The translations under genes and the position numbers were made by a program. Below, piece after piece: positions 35,527 to 43,865 of a stretch of 64,000 nt of DNA (the stretch's first letter is position 1; each line of letters opens with the position of its first letter). Source of the stretch: Micromonospora pisi (GTDB lineage: Bacteria > Actinomycetota > Actinomycetes > Mycobacteriales > Micromonosporaceae); NCBI RefSeq assembly GCF_003633685.1, contig NZ_RBKT01000001.1, forward strand, positions 3,224,001-3,288,000, in the 5' to 3' direction. The notes beneath the pieces are model-generated. The model was given only the letters and a program-made list of their open reading frames with translations. It had not been told where the DNA came from and searched no databases.

Positions 35527-36111
35527 TCACGTCATGGTTGCCGGGTCGGCGATCCGGCTTTCGAGGTCGGCGATGCGCCGGTCTTGGAAGCGCAGGGTGG
35601 ACCGGGCCGCGGCGAGCCGTTCCTCGAGCATCCGGTTGTCGGCGGTCAGCTGCCGGACCCGCTGCTTGAGGCTGGTGTTCTCGGTGGTGATCCGCGCGGT
35701 GGTCTCGTCGTCCCACTCGGCCTGTAGGTCGCGGACCTGGCCGAGGAGTTCACCGATGCGCGTCCGTTGACGGCTGATCTCGGTGTGGGCCTTGGTGAGC
35801 GCGTCTTCGGCGTTGAGTGCGCGTTCTCGCCACACGGCCTGCTGACCGTCGGGCGCACCGCGAAGCTGCGTGCGCTGCTGGTCAAGGTTGGCAAGCGCGC
35901 TAGCGATCGCGGCACGGGCCTGCGGGTTGTCGTAGATGAAGGTTCGAGAGACGTTGGCGCGTCGAGCAACGGCGGCGACCGTGACTCGGACGTTCTCGCG
36001 GCGCATGGCGGCGAGGGTGTCCTGGACCCGCCCGATGGCGGCTTGGCTGCGTTCTCGCCGTGCGGCGAGGGCGGCGACTGTGCGGGTGCCTGACGAGGCT
36101 ACGGAGCTCAC
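35527..36111 (-). CDS. tnpC: TnpC-like transposition protein (DUF6262)
   Basis: This 194-residue protein has an N-terminal HTH-like part (V-A-A-V-A-R-R-A-N-V-S-R-T-F-I-Y) and a long predicted coiled coil (about residues 85-190) rich in Arg/Glu/Gln heptads. Such proteins are the third gene of Tn554-type transposons, where TnpC influences orientation and efficiency. The GTG at 36111 overlaps the tnpB stop as GTGA, giving tnpA-tnpB-tnpC translational coupling. A longer frame from 36192 would run inside tnpB. Confidence 0.82.
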   Translation of the reverse strand: MSSVASSGTRTVAALAARRERSQAAIGRVQDTLAAMRRENVRVTVAAVARRANVSRTFIYDNPQARAAIASALANLDQQRTQLRGAPDGQQAVWRERALNAEDALTKAHTEISRQRTRIGELLGQVRDLQAEWDDETTARITTENTSLKQRVRQLTADNRMLEERLAAARSTLRFQDRRIADLESRIADPATMT

Positions 36112-38693
36112 TCGGCCTCCTGTCCATCGGAGGTGTCGTCGGCGTGCCCGCCGGCGGCGGCCAGGTCGTTGGCGCGGAAGACCGTGGCCCATACCCGGTG
36201 AAAGTAGTCCTGTGGCTTGCGGAGATCGAGTGCGAGTGCGTCATCGAGCAGGCCCAGGCCGGCGAGGGCTTTTTCCAGGCCGTCGATGGCCCGGGCGGTG
36301 GGTTCGAAGTGTTGCTGCAGGTAGGTGGCGGTGGCGTCGTCGTTGGCGCCTTCGGCCAGCAGCCGCCATTGCTCTCGTTTGCGGCGCCAGTAGAGCAGAT
36401 CGGCGCCGGACAGGACGAACTTGTCGCAGTTGTGGCAGTCCAGGTTCCACGGGCAGGCGCCGCCGTCGACGACGGGCTGGAAGGTGCAGAATCCGCCTTC
36501 GGCGGGCGTACTGCGCCTCGATAGGTCGATCGCCAGGGCTTGAACGTGGGCGCGGGTGAGCGGGATGGTGTCGGCGGTGAGCAGCTGGCCGGGGTTGGCG
36601 GTGCCGGGCCCGGCGACCCACACGTGCTGGAGGACCTGTTCGAGGTCGGAGTGCGCCAGGTGCACGTAGTGTTCGGCCATGCGGTCGGAGACCTGGCCCA
36701 GGTAGCGGCGGATGTGGGTCAGGGTGGCGCCGTGGCGCAGCAGGTTGGTCGCCAGGGTGTGCCGAGCCTGGTGCGGCACACAGTGGCCGAGGTCGAGTTC
36801 GGTGATCCAGGCCCGGAACGGGCCGTAGAACCACTCCTTGGACAGCGAGACGGTCCCGGCGGGGTTGCGTTGTGGGCTGGGGAACAAGGCGAGTTGGGCG
36901 CGTTGCGTGCCGGCCGGCTGGTAGCCGTAGCGGGCGGTGAACCGCTCCAGCGTCTTGGCCTGCCGTGCCTGCAGCCGGTCGTAGACGCGGTCCGGGATGC
37001 GGATGGCGACGTCGTAGTTGCCGACCTTGGTTTGGTCGTGCCAGAACATTGCCAGCCCGCCGTAGCGGCCGAGGCAGTCCCAGCGGACATCCAGCACTTC
37101 GCCGATGCGCCGGCCGGTGGCGATCAGCGTCTCCCAGATGTCGCGCATGCCGTGATCGAGCCGGTCGTGATGCTCGGCCAGCCGGCGCAGGTTCGTCTCG
37201 TCGGCCAGAGCGCGGGCGACCTGGTCCGGGAACGGCCGGCGTGTCCGCAGCGGCAGCCCTTCCCAGGCGGGAACCGCCGCGATGAACTCCCGCGCCAGCC
37301 CCAGGCTGTCGACGGCACCACGGTCGAGGGCGTCGCGCAGCACCGTGCGGACACCGTTGAACACGATGCCGCGTGTGGTGGCGGAGACCATCGACGGTTT
37401 GCCGCCCGCTTTGGTGATGCCCAACGAGGGCAGGCTGTCGCGTTCACGGCGGCGCTGGTCGGCGACGAACCGGCGCATCTGATCACCGCGGAGCGTGGCG
37501 GGGTCGTGGCCGCCGCCCGGGGCATCGACCGCGAGGAAGGCGCCCAGCTCGACGCAGGCCCGCCGCAGGTTGTCGAAGCTGCCCGCGGTGCGCGGGCAGC
37601 GCGGCGATTGCAGCAGCCCAGCGAGGTGGTCCCAGGCCAGGTCCCGCAGCCAGCGTTGCGGGATCGCGGTCAGGTCGAAGCGGCTGGTCCGGCGCGGGAA
37701 CCGTACCCCGAAGTGTTCGGTGTCCAGGATCCCGGTCTCGCGGGCCTCGTCCGGGGTCCGGTAGATCCGCCACAACTCGCCGGTAATCTCCCCGGCGATC
37801 CTGCGCACCCAGCGGTCCGCCCGGTCGGTGACCAACTCGGCCAGCGTCGTGGTGCCGGCTGCGCGGCAGCTGTTGACCATCTTCTGCACGTGGCACAGGT
37901 CCCATCGGGTCGGGCGGGTCTGCTGGGTGTGCGCGAACAGGCCCCATTGCAGCTCGGCGCGCAGCAGCGGTGGCAGCCCGCGCAGGTTCAGCTGGGCCGG
38001 ACTCGGCATCGGGTCGGTGCTGGCGCACCAGCGCCGAAAGGCCGGCTCGTCGGTGTAGGAGACCGGGGTCGGCCGGCCGCGCTGTTCGTACCGCTGCGAC
38101 CAGGCCGACGACAGGTCAGCGCCGCCGGGACTGCCGGCCTTGCGGTAGCGGGTCTCGTGCCCCGAGCACAACCGCAGCGGCGACTCGGCCAGGTTCGGAC
38201 ATACCGCGACCAGGCAGTCGCCGTAACCCGGGTACGGCTGCTGGACAGCGACCCAGTTCACGAAGGCCGCCTCATCCAGGACGCCGTGATGCTTCCATTG
38301 GCTCAGGTGCCGCCGGCACAGCCGCCATCGGGTATGCGCGGCCGGTCGGTCCGGGCAGATCCGGCACGCGGCCTGCTCTACCCACTCCGACGCCGGCAGC
38401 GGCTCCGCCGTAGACAGGAAGGCGGCCTTGCCCACGCCGTGTTGGTCCGCCTTGCTCCACGCCCGCATATGTACTGCGCACATGTCCGCGCCGCTGGACC
38501 GGACCCGCTCACAACCGCCGATCACGCACCACCACCGGTAGGTGGCATGGTCGCGGGGAATCCGGACTATGTCCGTGCGGAAGATCGGATCGAACGACGG
38601 TGCATTGATCAGCGCGGTGAGGATCTCCAGCCGGTCGCGGCCGACGCGGCCGGGCCTCGACGGCTGCGGCAGCAGCGTGAGGGTGGCGTTCAC
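36108..38693 (-). CDS. tnpB: TnpB-like large tyrosine recombinase
   Basis: This 861-residue protein has a large N-terminal region with Cys/His-rich segments (C-V-I-G-G-C near residue 55, C-R-I-C and C-R-R-H near 110-130). The C-terminal tyrosine recombinase domain shows T-G-R-R-I-G-E-V (catalytic Arg, about residue 528), H-Q-A-R-H-T-L (H-x-x-R, about 641) and the nucleophile in M-A-E-H-Y-V-H-L (about 675). A further Cys cluster follows (C-P-W-N-L-D-C-H-N-C). It matches the second Tn554 recombinase, which works with TnpA. The GTG start overlaps the tnpA stop by 4 bp. Confidence 0.88.
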   Translation of the reverse strand: MNATLTLLPQPSRPGRVGRDRLEILTALINAPSFDPIFRTDIVRIPRDHATYRWWCVIGGCERVRSSGADMCAVHMRAWSKADQHGVGKAAFLSTAEPLPASEWVEQAACRICPDRPAAHTRWRLCRRHLSQWKHHGVLDEAAFVNWVAVQQPYPGYGDCLVAVCPNLAESPLRLCSGHETRYRKAGSPGGADLSSAWSQRYEQRGRPTPVSYTDEPAFRRWCASTDPMPSPAQLNLRGLPPLLRAELQWGLFAHTQQTRPTRWDLCHVQKMVNSCRAAGTTTLAELVTDRADRWVRRIAGEITGELWRIYRTPDEARETGILDTEHFGVRFPRRTSRFDLTAIPQRWLRDLAWDHLAGLLQSPRCPRTAGSFDNLRRACVELGAFLAVDAPGGGHDPATLRGDQMRRFVADQRRRERDSLPSLGITKAGGKPSMVSATTRGIVFNGVRTVLRDALDRGAVDSLGLAREFIAAVPAWEGLPLRTRRPFPDQVARALADETNLRRLAEHHDRLDHGMRDIWETLIATGRRIGEVLDVRWDCLGRYGGLAMFWHDQTKVGNYDVAIRIPDRVYDRLQARQAKTLERFTARYGYQPAGTQRAQLALFPSPQRNPAGTVSLSKEWFYGPFRAWITELDLGHCVPHQARHTLATNLLRHGATLTHIRRYLGQVSDRMAEHYVHLAHSDLEQVLQHVWVAGPGTANPGQLLTADTIPLTRAHVQALAIDLSRRSTPAEGGFCTFQPVVDGGACPWNLDCHNCDKFVLSGADLLYWRRKREQWRLLAEGANDDATATYLQQHFEPTARAIDGLEKALAGLGLLDDALALDLRKPQDYFHRVWATVFRANDLAAAGGHADDTSDGQEAE

Positions 38694-39871
38694 CGGTTCT
38701 CACCCCACACGGTGTGCAGCGCGGCGTCGAACGCCGGATCGTGCACATCCACGTGCGCGTAGATCTCGTCCACCACCGACGTGGATGCCCAGCCTCCGGC
38801 GTCGCGGGCAATGACCAGGTTCCCATCGGCCGCGTCGAGGACGGCGCTGGCGAAGGAATGGCGAAAGGAGTGCGGCTTGACCAGCCCCAGACCGGTTCGC
38901 CGCCCGGCCCGCGCCAGCATCCGCCGGGCCGCGACCGGCGCCCACGGCTGTCCCCGTCCCGGGCCGTGAAGCTGGACCAGCAGCATCCCGTGCCCCGCGC
39001 CGCCGCATGGGTACTCGCCGGTGATGTAGTCGAAGTAGGTGTGCACCATGGCCGGGCTTACCCGCTTGATCAGCCCACCCGTCACCGTGCCGGCCACCAC
39101 CCGCCACGGATGCTTCGTTTTCGCCTCCGCCCGGTTCGGATTGCCCGGCCGGTGACAGACGTGCACGTGCGGCGAGCGACACTGCCCGCACGCGGCGTTC
39201 TCGCGAAGGTGCAGGTCCACCAGGTGCAGCCCGCACAGCTCCCCGATCCGGAAGCCGCCATCGGCCAGCCAGGTCACCACCAGCCGATCCCGGGCCCTTC
39301 CCACCTCGGCCAGCAGCCGTTCTCGTGCGCCTTCCGGGAGCATCTTCGGATGCCGGCGCTGCGAGCCGCGCGGGGCCAACGGGTTCGCCGGCATCGTGGT
39401 CTTCACGTGGCCGAGAAACGAACGACGGCGATCCGCCCGGGAGGGCAGCCGGCTGTTGCTCAGCTGCGCGCCGAGCGCTTCGTTGATACCGAGCGATGCC
39501 TGATGCAGGTAGAAGCCTTTCAAACACGCTGCGGCGGTCGACAGCGCAGCGTGCCCGTACGGACGCTTGCCCTCGCGCCACGGCCGACCGAGCGGCATCC
39601 GGACGTCAGCTCCCACCAGACCCATGTACCGCTCGAGGTCGCGCAGCCCCACCGCCGCCGTCGGCAGACACTCCCGATCGAGCCATCGCAGGTGATCCAC
39701 CAGCAGGTACGCGTACGTGCGTTGCGTACCAGAACCGTCATGCCGCCGCAGGAAACGGTCCGCCTCCATCTGGACCCTGCCCTCCGGGCAGACGATCGTC
39801 CACGCGCGACTCCCGTCGCTGGACCTGATCTCTTGAACCCGAAAGTCTCCGACCACCACACTACGAGCCAC
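38690..39871 (-). CDS. tnpA: TnpA-like tyrosine recombinase
   Basis: The 393-residue protein has a SAM-like N-terminal DNA-binding domain (T-Q-R-T-Y-A-Y-L-L-V-D-H-L-R-W-L) and a tyrosine recombinase domain. The catalytic Arg lies in G-G-F-R-I-G-E-L-C (about residue 205), H-S-F-R-H in H-x-x-R (about 337), and Tyr in D-E-I-Y-A-H (about 371). It is the first gene of the tnpABC operon, and its start is about 125 bp inside the right transposon end. It cuts and rejoins the transposon ends and target core. Confidence 0.9.
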   Translation of the reverse strand: MARSVVVGDFRVQEIRSSDGSRAWTIVCPEGRVQMEADRFLRRHDGSGTQRTYAYLLVDHLRWLDRECLPTAAVGLRDLERYMGLVGADVRMPLGRPWREGKRPYGHAALSTAAACLKGFYLHQASLGINEALGAQLSNSRLPSRADRRRSFLGHVKTTMPANPLAPRGSQRRHPKMLPEGARERLLAEVGRARDRLVVTWLADGGFRIGELCGLHLVDLHLRENAACGQCRSPHVHVCHRPGNPNRAEAKTKHPWRVVAGTVTGGLIKRVSPAMVHTYFDYITGEYPCGGAGHGMLLVQLHGPGRGQPWAPVAARRMLARAGRRTGLGLVKPHSFRHSFASAVLDAADGNLVIARDAGGWASTSVVDEIYAHVDVHDPAFDAALHTVWGENR

Positions 39872-40000
39872 GTGCCCTCCGCGCCGACGTCCTCAACAGG
39901 TCGGACGTGCCGGACCCGGTCGGTAAACGAGTACGGGACGTCCCTGGTCACAGGCCAATGCGAACGTCGCGGACGGCTCTACCCGCGGTCGGTAATATTG

Positions 40001-40347
40001 CTCAGGACGTAGTTGCCGCCGTGGCCGTTGATGATCGCCAGCCGCGTGATTCCGTTGCCTGAGAGCGATGCCCGGATGTCTTCGACGACCGCGGAGAGGG
40101 TCTGGTGGCTGATGCTGACCGTGCCGGGCCAGGCGGCGTGCTCGTGCGAGCACGACACCGTGATCGGCGGCAGCACCAGGACGTCGTGCCGCTGTGCGAT
40201 GGATGCGGCGATCGCTGAGGCGACGATCGTGTCAGTGGTCAGCGGCAGGAACGAGCCGTGTTGCTCGAAGCTGCCGACCGGCAGCACCGCGACACTGGGT
40301 GTGCGGGCGGCGACCTCGGTGCTGGTGGTCATTGGGATCAAGTCCAC
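40001..40347 (-). pseudogene. creatininase-family gene, N-terminal half (cut by Tn554-like element)
   Basis: The frame starts at 40347 (an internal ATG at 40332 is equally possible). It reads L-P-V-G-S-F-E-Q-H-G-S-F-L-P-L-T-T-D-T, S-C-S-H-E-H-A-A-W and I-N-G-H-G-G-N-Y-V-L-S-N-I, then enters the transposon and stops after T-D-R-G. These are the first-half creatininase motifs; the rest is at 31346-31709. The gene follows regulator D by 12 bp, so it was the second gene of the old operon. A truncated product could still be made but lacks the second-half metal ligand. Confidence 0.87.
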
Positions 40348-40359
40348 GTGGCTATCTTG

Positions 40360-41628
40360 TCATCGGCCGGTCACCGCGCCGCGATGAGCGTCGACAAAGG
40401 CGCGCACCGGGGCGAGGGCGCTGTGCCAGCGCAGCGCGATAGCGAGCGGCTGGGTCGCCCGGATGACGCGGTACGCGCCTGCCTCGCGTGCCAACCGCAG
40501 GGCGTTCATGCCGTGTGCGGCGGCCCGTTCGGGGTCGCCGAACAGGTAGCACTCGCCGAGGTGTGCATGCCACATCCCGACGTCGAGCAAGGGCACCGCA
40601 TGTTCACCGTCCAGGAGATCTTCGAAGATCCTCACGGCGGAGATCGAATCGCCAAGCAGTTGCCGGCACCGCGCATCGACCGCAGCGACGTAGCGCAGGT
40701 CGCAGTGTCTGGCGAATTCGTCCTCCGTGTCGTTCGCGGCGCGGCGCAGCCCACGGCGGGCAGCGGTGATCACCGTAGGCGCGTCGTCGTCGCCGCTGGC
40801 GGCCAGCCCTTCGGCCATCCGGGTCAAGCACAACACACGCGTGCGGGGCGGTACCGGGCCGTGAGTGAGCGATCGGCGAGACAGCGTGATCGCGGCGCGG
40901 ACATCACCGTCGGCGAGGGCGCGCTGGCTTTGCCGCATGAGGCTGTAGGCGCCGAGCAGTTGGTCGTCGGCCTCGGCCGCGCGGCGGTGCGATCGGTCCA
41001 GCCACGACCCGCCGTCAGGTTCTCCGGCGTTGTCGGCGACCCAGCTCATGAACTCCGACCACCGGGCATCGACGCTCGCCAGGTATGGTCGGGCGCCGTC
41101 GCGTTGCAGCCAGTCGAGGACTTCGAGGTGCTGGCGGACCCGCATACCGAGCTGCGGGGTTACCGCGGGGGTGGCCTGCAGCGTGAGGCGGTCGAGTTCG
41201 CGTAGCCACGCCTCGACCGCATCCGGCTGGCTGGAGATGAGCTCGTCATCGACACGGATGCCAGTTCCCGGCGTGCTCGGCTGCGCTGACAGGGGAACTG
41301 GCTGCTGGGTTGCTGCAGGCGAGCGCCGTGGGCTGTAGAGGCCGAGCCGAGCATCGCTAGCAGCCTTGAGGACGTGACGAAGGGCTGCGCGGCGCTCGTC
41401 GCTGGGCCAGCGGTGCTCACCACGCTCCAGCTTGCCAACCCAGCGGAAGTCAACGTACTGGGCCGTCATGTCCTCATCTGGGTGAAGCCGCTCAAGGGTG
41501 CTGTTGACGACGTCGGCCAATTCCGCGCGCGAGAGGTGCTGGTCGCGGCGGTTCGGCGACGCCAGGCTTTTGCGAGCGTCGCTGAGCAGGGTGTTCGGCG
41601 TGATGATCGCATCAGGGTGACGCGGCAT
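40360..41628 (-). CDS. HTH/TPR regulator D
   Basis: This 422-residue paralogue of A, B and C has the shared N-terminus (M-P-R-H-P-D-A-I-I-T-P-N-T-L-L, S-R-A-E-L-A-D-V-V-N, F-R-W-V-G-K-L-E-R-G-E-H-R-W-P-S). The helical-repeat C-terminus is rich in Arg and Ala. The ATG at 41628 follows GGAGGTGGCT; a GTG at 41634 is possible. It is the first gene of the ancestral operon, so the operon promoter should lie in 41629-41912. It appears intact. Confidence 0.8.
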   Translation of the reverse strand: MPRHPDAIITPNTLLSDARKSLASPNRRDQHLSRAELADVVNSTLERLHPDEDMTAQYVDFRWVGKLERGEHRWPSDERRAALRHVLKAASDARLGLYSPRRSPAATQQPVPLSAQPSTPGTGIRVDDELISSQPDAVEAWLRELDRLTLQATPAVTPQLGMRVRQHLEVLDWLQRDGARPYLASVDARWSEFMSWVADNAGEPDGGSWLDRSHRRAAEADDQLLGAYSLMRQSQRALADGDVRAAITLSRRSLTHGPVPPRTRVLCLTRMAEGLAASGDDDAPTVITAARRGLRRAANDTEDEFARHCDLRYVAAVDARCRQLLGDSISAVRIFEDLLDGEHAVPLLDVGMWHAHLGECYLFGDPERAAAHGMNALRLAREAGAYRVIRATQPLAIALRWHSALAPVRAFVDAHRGAVTGR

Positions 41629-41912
41629 AGCCACCTCCACGAAACACGGACATTCACCGGCGTGTGATCCCCCTGCGACACAACGTGCCGTCGGGCGTAG
41701 CATCCAGCACCGCCGCGCGCCGCACCACCCCGCCCGTCGCCAAGCCCACAATCCCGGTCGGGCACCCACCGCCGACGAACGAGGCACGCCGTCGTACTCG
41801 GCAGGGCGGATGCCATCGAACTGCACGGGTCCGGCGAACGATCGGCGAACCGGAATGGCCCGTCGGCCGTCGTCACGAGCTTGCCCGTTCGGCTAGACCC
41901 GGATGGCGAGTG

Positions 41913-42110
41913 TCACCGATCGAACTTGCCGCCACGCACGTCGTCGGTGAAGGCGCGCCAGCTGGCCGGGTCAAATTCCAAGACCGGGCCTGTGATGTCC
42001 TTGGAGTCACGCGTACCAACGGTGCCGTCATCGGCGCGGGCGAACTCGACGCAGTTGCCACCGTCGCTGCGACTGGACTTACGCCAGTTCGTGTACTGCC
42101 GTGCGTTCAT
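41913..42110 (-). CDS. DUF397 protein
   Basis: The 65-residue product contains W-R-K-S-S-R-S-D-G-G-N-C-V-E-F-A, then V-R-D-type D-S-K-D and F-x-x-x-S-W-R-A-F, the complete DUF397 pattern. DUF397 proteins in actinomycetes are encoded directly after a DUF5753 XRE regulator. The pair works as a regulatory or toxin-antitoxin-like unit. Its start overlaps the XRE stop as ATGA. Confidence 0.93.
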   Translation of the reverse strand: MNARQYTNWRKSSRSDGGNCVEFARADDGTVGTRDSKDITGPVLEFDPASWRAFTDDVRGGKFDR

Positions 42111-42991
42111 ACTGAAACTCCTCCTATGGGTGACAGGTCCTGCGCCGCGTCGCGGAGCAGACGGATGCTCATGTCGGGCGACAGCGCAGCGGCCATCAGC
42201 CGGTCATGCAAGCCCAGGTAGGGATCGATCTCATCCCAATCAGTGTGGATCAAATCCCTGGTAAGCGTATCGACAGCGACGGCCACGGACTTCGGCGTGT
42301 CGCGGTAGCGGTAGATCGAGTACGCCGACGGAGGCGCACTGTGGCCCTTGATGGACGCGCCGATCGGTAGCACCCGAACAGTCACCGACGAATGGCTCGC
42401 GCAGACGGCGAGGATGTGCCGTAGCTGCTCGGCAACGATATGCGGTTCGGCCGCGTAGCGTCGGACCGCGATCTCATCGAGCACGACGTCGTACTGCGGC
42501 CCGCCCTCGGCAAGCAGTAGTTCCTGCCGGTGCGCTCTCGCGGCGACGGCCGCGGCAGAGTCGAACCTGTCGGCTTGACGAGCAAGATTGCTTCGCAACC
42601 GAGCGTCGGCGAACGCGGGCGTCTGCAGCACCCCAGGAAAGATCAAAGCGAATTCGGTGATCGCCTTGGTGCCGCTTTCCAGGTCGGCATACGTGGCCTG
42701 CCGGACGCCCATCCGTTCGGCGTCGGCCATCCACCATCCGCGCGCCCAACCGTCGGCCGCCGCGTCCATGATCGCCGTCCGTCGGTTCACGCCAACGGCC
42801 AGGTAGTCGCAGATCGCGCTGACCAGGTCGATGTCCGGACCGAGGTGCCCGTTCTCCAAGGCGCTGAGCTGCTGGCGCGGAAACCCGACGGCGCGCGCGA
42901 GCGGTTCGCCCGACATTCCGTGCTCATCCCGCAGGCGCCGGATCTCGCGTCCTAGCCATCGCCGGCGGACGTACGGACTGGGGCGGGTCAC
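42107..42991 (-). CDS. XRE-family regulator with DUF5753
   Basis: The 294-residue protein has an HTH_31-type N-terminus (L-G-R-E-I-R-R-L-R-D-E-H-G-M-S-G-E-P-L-A, then L-S-A-L-E-N-G-H) and the DUF5753 effector region (E-F-A-L-I-F-P-G-V-L-Q-T-P-A-F, then V-T-V-R-V-L-P). The GTG at 42991 lies 6 nt after GGAGG, so the upstream-extended frame to 43054 is rejected. The 51-bp repeat (43128-43178) is about 135 bp upstream in its promoter region, so this repeat may be a regulatory site for the pair. Confidence 0.9.
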   Translation of the reverse strand: MTRPSPYVRRRWLGREIRRLRDEHGMSGEPLARAVGFPRQQLSALENGHLGPDIDLVSAICDYLAVGVNRRTAIMDAAADGWARGWWMADAERMGVRQATYADLESGTKAITEFALIFPGVLQTPAFADARLRSNLARQADRFDSAAAVAARAHRQELLLAEGGPQYDVVLDEIAVRRYAAEPHIVAEQLRHILAVCASHSSVTVRVLPIGASIKGHSAPPSAYSIYRYRDTPKSVAVAVDTLTRDLIHTDWDEIDPYLGLHDRLMAAALSPDMSIRLLRDAAQDLSPIGGVSV

Positions 42992-43127
42992 CGGCAGCCT
43001 CCAGGGGGTGCATTCAAACCCGGTCGACGATCGCGGCCGGCTGGGTGCAATCAATGTAACCCCGACATCCAGCGAAACGATCTTGATGCCGCTAGCGGTC
43101 CGTTATGAATGCGCAGCTCAGACGGCG

Positions 43128-43178
43128 GTCGGACCGAAGGTCGGTACACGAGGTCGGACCGAAGGTCGGTATTCCCAG
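43128..43178 (-). repeat. 51-bp inverted-copy repeat, possible operator/promoter (copy 2)
   Basis: Inverted partner of 25348-25398, at 49/51 identity. In this orientation it points toward the DUF5753/DUF397 genes. Both units of TACCGACCTTCGGTCCGAC are perfect here. The rest of 43179-43861 is without a confident gene. Confidence 0.8.
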
Positions 43179-43385
43179 CCGCGCGCCATTGCGTGATCGT
43201 TGATTCGCAACGAGTTATTCCTCGATGGGCCGCGGAGCGTCGCCGGCCCCGGCCCAAGCCAAGCACAGGTCCATCCCCCCGACGCACATCCGTGCCCAAT
43301 TGGCGACCAGGGCGCACATGCGTCGCACCGCCGCGGGGGCCTGGCCACGAGGTGAGAGCCGATGCGCACAAGGAGGCTGAACGCG

Positions 43386-43865
43386 ATGAGCGATGTGGTC
43401 GCTGCGGACCAGGTACCGGCCGCCATGCACGGCACGGTTGCGCCCATCGCCCACGGATCTGGCCGGGGGCGGGTGCTTGCTATGGAGCCGCCCGCCTCCG
43501 GCCGAATGTTCACCGATGGGCTTCGCGTACCAGGGCGAGGCGATCACGGGTCCGGTCGCGTTCTCCTGCGATACACGCCGTCCCCCTACCCTGCCAGGCC
43601 TGCTCGGACGGCAGCCCCGAGCCGACGGCCCAGGCGCGAGGGAGGCTCCTTCCTCCGGCCGAGCCCTCTCGCCCGCGGCAGGAAAGCGGTGGTGTGCCGG
43701 CGTCAATCGGTGGTCGCCGGCACGCCACCGCTCCCCCTTCCACCCCTGACTCGCGCGACATCGCGGCGACGTAACGGGATGACCGAAAGACGCAGCCACA
43801 TCATGAGCCCACACCGACACACCACCGGACTGCTGCCACCTGTCCAGATGGCGGTTATGTCATGA
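43386..43865 (+). CDS. possible small upstream reading frame coupled to the conservon
   Basis: The ATG at 43386 follows a strong AAGGAGG by 9 nt. The frame ends by overlapping the sensor kinase start as ATGA, while that kinase has no good ribosome binding site of its own. The 159-residue product is Arg/Pro/Gly-rich and resembles nothing I know; its codon bias is weak. It could be a translated leader that feeds ribosomes into the kinase gene. Confidence 0.25.
   Translation: MSDVVAADQVPAAMHGTVAPIAHGSGRGRVLAMEPPASGRMFTDGLRVPGRGDHGSGRVLLRYTPSPYPARPARTAAPSRRPRREGGSFLRPSPLARGRKAVVCRRQSVVAGTPPLPLPPLTRATSRRRNGMTERRSHIMSPHRHTTGLLPPVQMAVMS

Noticed and set aside
36540-38762. 740-codon plus-strand open frame
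   Set aside because: It is antisense to the tnpB recombinase, has no recognisable motifs, and is open only because the high G/C bias of tnpB suppresses stops on the opposite strand.
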